The position numbers and the translations under genes were made by a program. Shown here piece after piece: positions 8,401 through 10,679 of a DNA stretch of 10,679 nt. Numbering within the stretch: the stretch's first letter is position 1; every line of letters begins with the position of its first letter. A model generated the notes under the pieces. The model saw nothing but the letters and a program-made list of their open reading frames with translations. It was not told where the DNA came from and did not search any database. Origin of the DNA: an uncultured Ignavibacteria bacterium (GTDB lineage: Bacteria > Bacteroidota > Ignavibacteria > Tepidaquicellales > Tepidaquicellaceae); the NCBI GenBank assembly GCA_937924675.1, contig CALEVL010000313.1, positions 1 to 10,679 of the forward strand, read 5' to 3'.

Positions 8401-10090
8401 ATGATCGCTCAATGCATATTGCAACAAGATCGCCTCTCGCAATTTTCAATTCCCTTAAACGAGTACATAAACTCTCCGATCTGGTTCTTAACTCGCCAAA
8501 CGAAATTGACTCTCCTTCAAATTCAAGAGATACATTCTGCGGATAAGATTCAACTGCTTTGTCGAACAATCTGTCAATCAAATCAACATTAAGTGAAACT
8601 GATGTATCATTCCATTTTTCAAGAATCAGCTCTTTCTCTTCAGAAGTGATTATTGAATATTCAGACAGCTCCTTTTCTTTGTTGGATGCAATCTGTTCAA
8701 GCAACTGAATAAAATGCTCAGCCATCTTTTCAACAGTTCTTCGTTCAAACAAGTCAGCATTGTATTTGAATGCGCCTGAGAAGACTTCTTTCCCTTCAGC
8801 AAACTCTGCCGTAATATCAAACTGTCCTTCCTGTTGTGAGATCTGATAGGGCTTGAGTTTCATGCCGGCCCAATCCACTGTTGCAGATTCATTGCCCGGT
8901 ACTATAAGCTCCTGAATAGGTGCCTCACCCTGAATTCGCTGAAGTCCAAAGAATGTCTGGAATACAGGACTCCTCGAAGCATCTCTTCCGTGAACAAGTT
9001 TTTCTACCACAAGCTGAAAAGGAAGATCCTGATTATCAACCGCATAGAGTACCTTCTTTCGTGTTACTGCAAGAAGTTCCTCAAACGTCATCTCATCAGT
9101 GAGCTGTGCCCGAATAGTAACAGGGTTTATGAAATAACCCATGACATCTTCAAATCCCGGAAAGCTTCTGCCTGCTGCAGCAATGCCGGTCTGAATTTCT
9201 GTATTAGATGAATGCTTTCTTAGAAACAGCATGTAACACGTAAGCATGAAAGCGAACAATGTTGTGCCGGTTTCCTTCGAGCGTTGCTTAAGTCTTGAAA
9301 CAAGATCTGCATCAAGTTCAAAATAAACAGTGCTGCCGTTGTAAGTCTGAACAGGTGGTCTGGTCTTGTCAAAAGGAAGTTCAAGATCAGAAAAATCTCC
9401 AGACAATTCCTTTGTCCAGTGATCGATCTGAGATTGCGCCTTAGAACTGTTTACAAATTCTTCCTGCGCCGAAACAAATTCAAAATATTGTTTGTCAGTT
9501 GACGAATGGGAATCAGCAGAACCATCAACCTCAGATTCATAAAGTTTCCCGAGCACATCCATCATGATCTCAATGGATCTTGCATCCGTTGATATATGAT
9601 GAATGCATATCAGAAGAATATGATCAGTTGGGCTCTTCGAAAAAAGATCAACCCTGAATACTCTGCCGTTTTCGAGATCAAAAGACTCACGGCTTTTTTC
9701 AACAACAACATTTCTGATGGCGTTATCATCTAGCGAAGAAACATCAGTTTGATTTACCATAACTTCCTGATATCCTTGCACAATCTGAACCGGCTTGCCG
9801 TCTTCCAGTTTGTAATTTGTTCTCAGCACTGAGTTTCTGTTGACAAGCTTCTGCAAAGCTTTTCTGAGTGCTTCAACATTCAGAGGTGAAATTATTCTGG
9901 AAGAGAAGGAAACATTATAGGCAGGACTCTCAGGTGAATTGAGATATAGAAAATACAAAGCCTTCTGCCCGTAAGAGAGGGGATAGACTGCACTGTCGCG
10001 ATTTGCTTTCTCAAGCAATTGCTTCTTCAGAAGTTGAAGTTTTTCGGCAGCAGAAAGTCCTAGTTGTCCTTTGTCTATACTCAGCGGCAT
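5435..10090 (-). CDS. NRPS module C-A-T-E, predicted D-glutamine incorporation
   Basis: Joins the polyketide chain to an amino acid and epimerises it; 1551 residues. Residues 1-35 are a short helical N-terminus, a likely docking segment. C domain about 36-460 starts PLSYGQKALYFLY, as in condensation domains downstream of PKS modules; its active motif is HHISTDARS (164-172), with Ala for the usual Gly. A domain about 500-995: YTSGSTGTPKG (652-662), YKTGD (879-883), FRGFRIELSEIE (905-916), K989. Specificity residues by alignment to GrsA: D698 A699 W702 Q741 F766 G768 L791 I799 D800 K989, giving DAWQFGLIDK, which I recall as a glutamine code. PCP about 1012-1080 has LGGDS with S1045; the LGGD form is usual before epimerisation domains. 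E domain about 1092-1520 is complete: HHMCIDGVSWRI (1223-1234), EGHGR (1362-1366), NTVGWFTSIYP (1377-1387), FNYLGQF (1439-1445). The C-terminus (1526-1551, TASDF...LSQQELDDLL) resembles a COM donor docking tail. ATG is one base after the PKS TGA, so translation is probably coupled. Gln is likely but unproven. Confidence 0.96.
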   Translation of the reverse strand: MPLSIDKGQLGLSAAEKLQLLKKQLLEKANRDSAVYPLSYGQKALYFLYLNSPESPAYNVSFSSRIISPLNVEALRKALQKLVNRNSVLRTNYKLEDGKPVQIVQGYQEVMVNQTDVSSLDDNAIRNVVVEKSRESFDLENGRVFRVDLFSKSPTDHILLICIHHISTDARSIEIMMDVLGKLYESEVDGSADSHSSTDKQYFEFVSAQEEFVNSSKAQSQIDHWTKELSGDFSDLELPFDKTRPPVQTYNGSTVYFELDADLVSRLKQRSKETGTTLFAFMLTCYMLFLRKHSSNTEIQTGIAAAGRSFPGFEDVMGYFINPVTIRAQLTDEMTFEELLAVTRKKVLYAVDNQDLPFQLVVEKLVHGRDASRSPVFQTFFGLQRIQGEAPIQELIVPGNESATVDWAGMKLKPYQISQQEGQFDITAEFAEGKEVFSGAFKYNADLFERRTVEKMAEHFIQLLEQIASNKEKELSEYSIITSEEKELILEKWNDTSVSLNVDLIDRLFDKAVESYPQNVSLEFEGESISFGELRTRSESLCTRLRELKIARGDLVAICIERSFEMVIAMIAVLKTGAAYVPVDPEYPDERIKFMLNDSKAKLLITRKELTHFAVDNTSVLIADDPENYNSSDTSFNEITDRSINDPAYVIYTSGSTGTPKGVVVSHRALANHMLWMKDISSFTGNDSVLQKTPYSFDASVWEFYLPLLNGGRLVIAKPDGHMDTNYLVQLIRQSNVTHVQFVPSLLRLFINEPEIGSCNTLKFVFSGGEALTGELRDTVFQKLDTRLVNLYGPTEATIDSLYHECSKNEKSDNVPIGKPIYNIKAFAVDSSMNLLPPGIAGELLLGGEGIALGYLNNSELTAEKFIDHHICKSGGKLYKTGDKVRFNNSGQLEYLGRIDHQVKFRGFRIELSEIESAIKKYEGIRDAYVDVKKDKNGREVLAAYLVSDIVEEELMNGLKQELRRFLPEYMVPGYYKTLTTLSYLPNGKIDRKKLPSPELQERKSESRTEAKDPIEKTLTRIWEEVLNIKDVGINDNFFELGGDSIMSIQIISRAAREGIRITPKQIFSFQTIAELSKEADAKDLQQVNESPVGELFFTPVQLRFLRSGLKNISHFNHSVLLKVRKGFDVEHLDKALNAMIAQHDILRFKLNGNESGIIQETIPSVGFAEFNFAGKELDIAMIDLQVEKNRLNSLLDLNEGRVINAALFRMPFDSDRILFNIHHMCIDGVSWRIFLSDFVSAYESYASSKEVEFQSKSTSFREWCMKLRDYSSRAGTMQKSEIWNDVNLEESRILPAQTDIEKNTYGSAARQTISLTSEETALLTGDANKAFNTSINDLLLSALAISLNSTLNECRFVVDLEGHGRDELFEDMDISNTVGWFTSIYPIRLEIQHQEDIAQVIKSVKESLSKYSPEGIHYGILRYLNHSSVNSLDPYIVFNYLGQFRKDLAPGGWEFEIDSLNLQTVPDERRQHLIEMNSMIVDSQFTMNIEYSKNIHSDSFIGSFAEAYIDALRSILQHCANSGSTTFTASDFSDSGLSQQELDDLLTNLS

Positions 10091-10091
10091 G

Positions 10092-10679
10092 TCAGTTCAT
10101 TTCCTTAAGAAGTTTATCTAATTCTTCTTCGGACAGATTTTCCAACCCTGTAAGCAGATCCCTTGCTTTTTCTTCTTCGGATATTTCTTTCACTGAATCT
10201 TTCTTGACAGTATCTGCCTTCTTTGAATTGCTCAGCAGCTTCGGAATTTGCTCCTTAAGTTCGGATGAAAGCTGATTGATATCTGTCTCTTCCATGTATC
10301 TTACAAGATTAAGGTCAACACCAAGTTCCATGTTGACTCTGTTCTTCAATTCAATTGCCATCAGCGAATCGAGTCCCATACTGCTTAAAGGTATATCCGG
10401 TTCAATGTCTTCAGGTTCAAGTCCCATTATGGAAGAAATCAATTTCTTGAAGTAATCCTGAAGCAGTCCGATTTGATCCTGCTCAACTGTGTGTGAAAGC
10501 TTCTCTGCAAGACTCTCTCTCACATTCTTCTTTTGGGAGTTTTCAATTTCCGCATTTTCCCCTGATGACATTTCAGAAGTGAGAGAGTTTGTAACAAGAG
10601 AATTGTACTTGTCCCAATCAATCTTGTAAACACCAAGTTGAGGCATGTTTGAATCAAAGACTTTTCTCAATGCCTTTAT
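10092..10679 (-). CDS. Modular type I polyketide synthase, C-terminal end (KR tail, ACP, docking tail); partial
   Basis: Only the last 195 residues are in the window; the frame is open through the right edge, so the real start lies outside. A TTG at 10670 should not be taken as the start, since the codons before it (I-K-A) continue the same domain. Numbering from the edge, residues 1-30 (ALRKVF...MPQLGVYKIDWDKY) look like the end of a ketoreductase or preceding PKS region, where this P-Q-x-G-V-x-x-x-D-W pattern is common. Residues about 68-145 are an acyl carrier protein: MGLDSLMAIELKNRV with S105 (codon TCG at 10367..10365) as the phosphopantetheine site. After a Lys/Ser-rich linker the protein ends in an acidic helix, LSEEELDKLLKEMN, a probable docking tail to NRPS1. 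The gene supplies the polyketide chain to the C domain of NRPS1, which starts one base after its TGA. Which other PKS domains it holds cannot be seen. Confidence 0.9.
   Translation of the reverse strand: MKALRKVFDSNMPQLGVYKIDWDKYNSLVTNSLTSEMSSGENAEIENSQKKNVRESLAEKLSHTVEQDQIGLLQDYFKKLISSIMGLEPEDIEPDIPLSSMGLDSLMAIELKNRVNMELGVDLNLVRYMEETDINQLSSELKEQIPKLLSNSKKADTVKKDSVKEISEEEKARDLLTGLENLSEEELDKLLKEMN

Noticed and set aside
10092..10670. Stand-alone 192-residue carrier protein starting at TTG 10670
   Set aside because: The frame stays open to the right edge, and the residues around the TTG fit the end of a larger PKS domain, so it is the tail of a longer gene.

Overview
The window is the 3' end of a hybrid polyketide/non-ribosomal peptide biosynthetic operon, read entirely from the minus strand (right to left), followed by a short intergenic gap and the start of an unrelated-looking small membrane protein gene. 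The order of transcription is: tail of a modular PKS (right edge, open), NRPS module 1 (C-A-T-E), NRPS module 2 (C-A-T-TE), a Sfp-type phosphopantetheinyl transferase, then a 277-bp gap, then a small bitopic membrane protein that runs off the left edge.

The operon genes are packed: 1 nt between the PKS stop and NRPS1 start, 4 nt between NRPS1 and NRPS2, and 12 nt between NRPS2 and the PPTase. They make an ordered assembly line. The PKS ACP hands a polyketide acyl chain to the N-terminal condensation domain of NRPS1. NRPS1 appears to activate glutamine (ten-residue code DAWQFGLIDK by my alignment to GrsA) and epimerise it to D. NRPS2 opens with a condensation domain of the D-donor type and activates a residue whose code (DVQFMAQVVK) is nearest to proline/methylproline codes but departs at two positions. 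A terminal thioesterase with Cys, not Ser, as nucleophile releases the product. The PPTase would activate the carrier proteins. The predicted product end is polyketide-(D-Gln)-(Pro-like residue), released as acid, lactone or lactam; the rest of the polyketide is encoded outside the window.

The organism is a bacterium of moderate to low GC with lysine-rich proteins and GTG/TTG starts alongside ATG. A TTG-N20-TAAGTTTG element upstream of the left-hand gene resembles Bacteroidota-type promoters, so a member of the Bacteroidota/FCB group is a reasonable guess, but a weak one; the strong AGGAGG site before the same gene is less typical of that group. No mobile elements, tRNA/rRNA genes, CRISPR arrays or + strand genes were found. 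The operon promoter lies to the right of the window.
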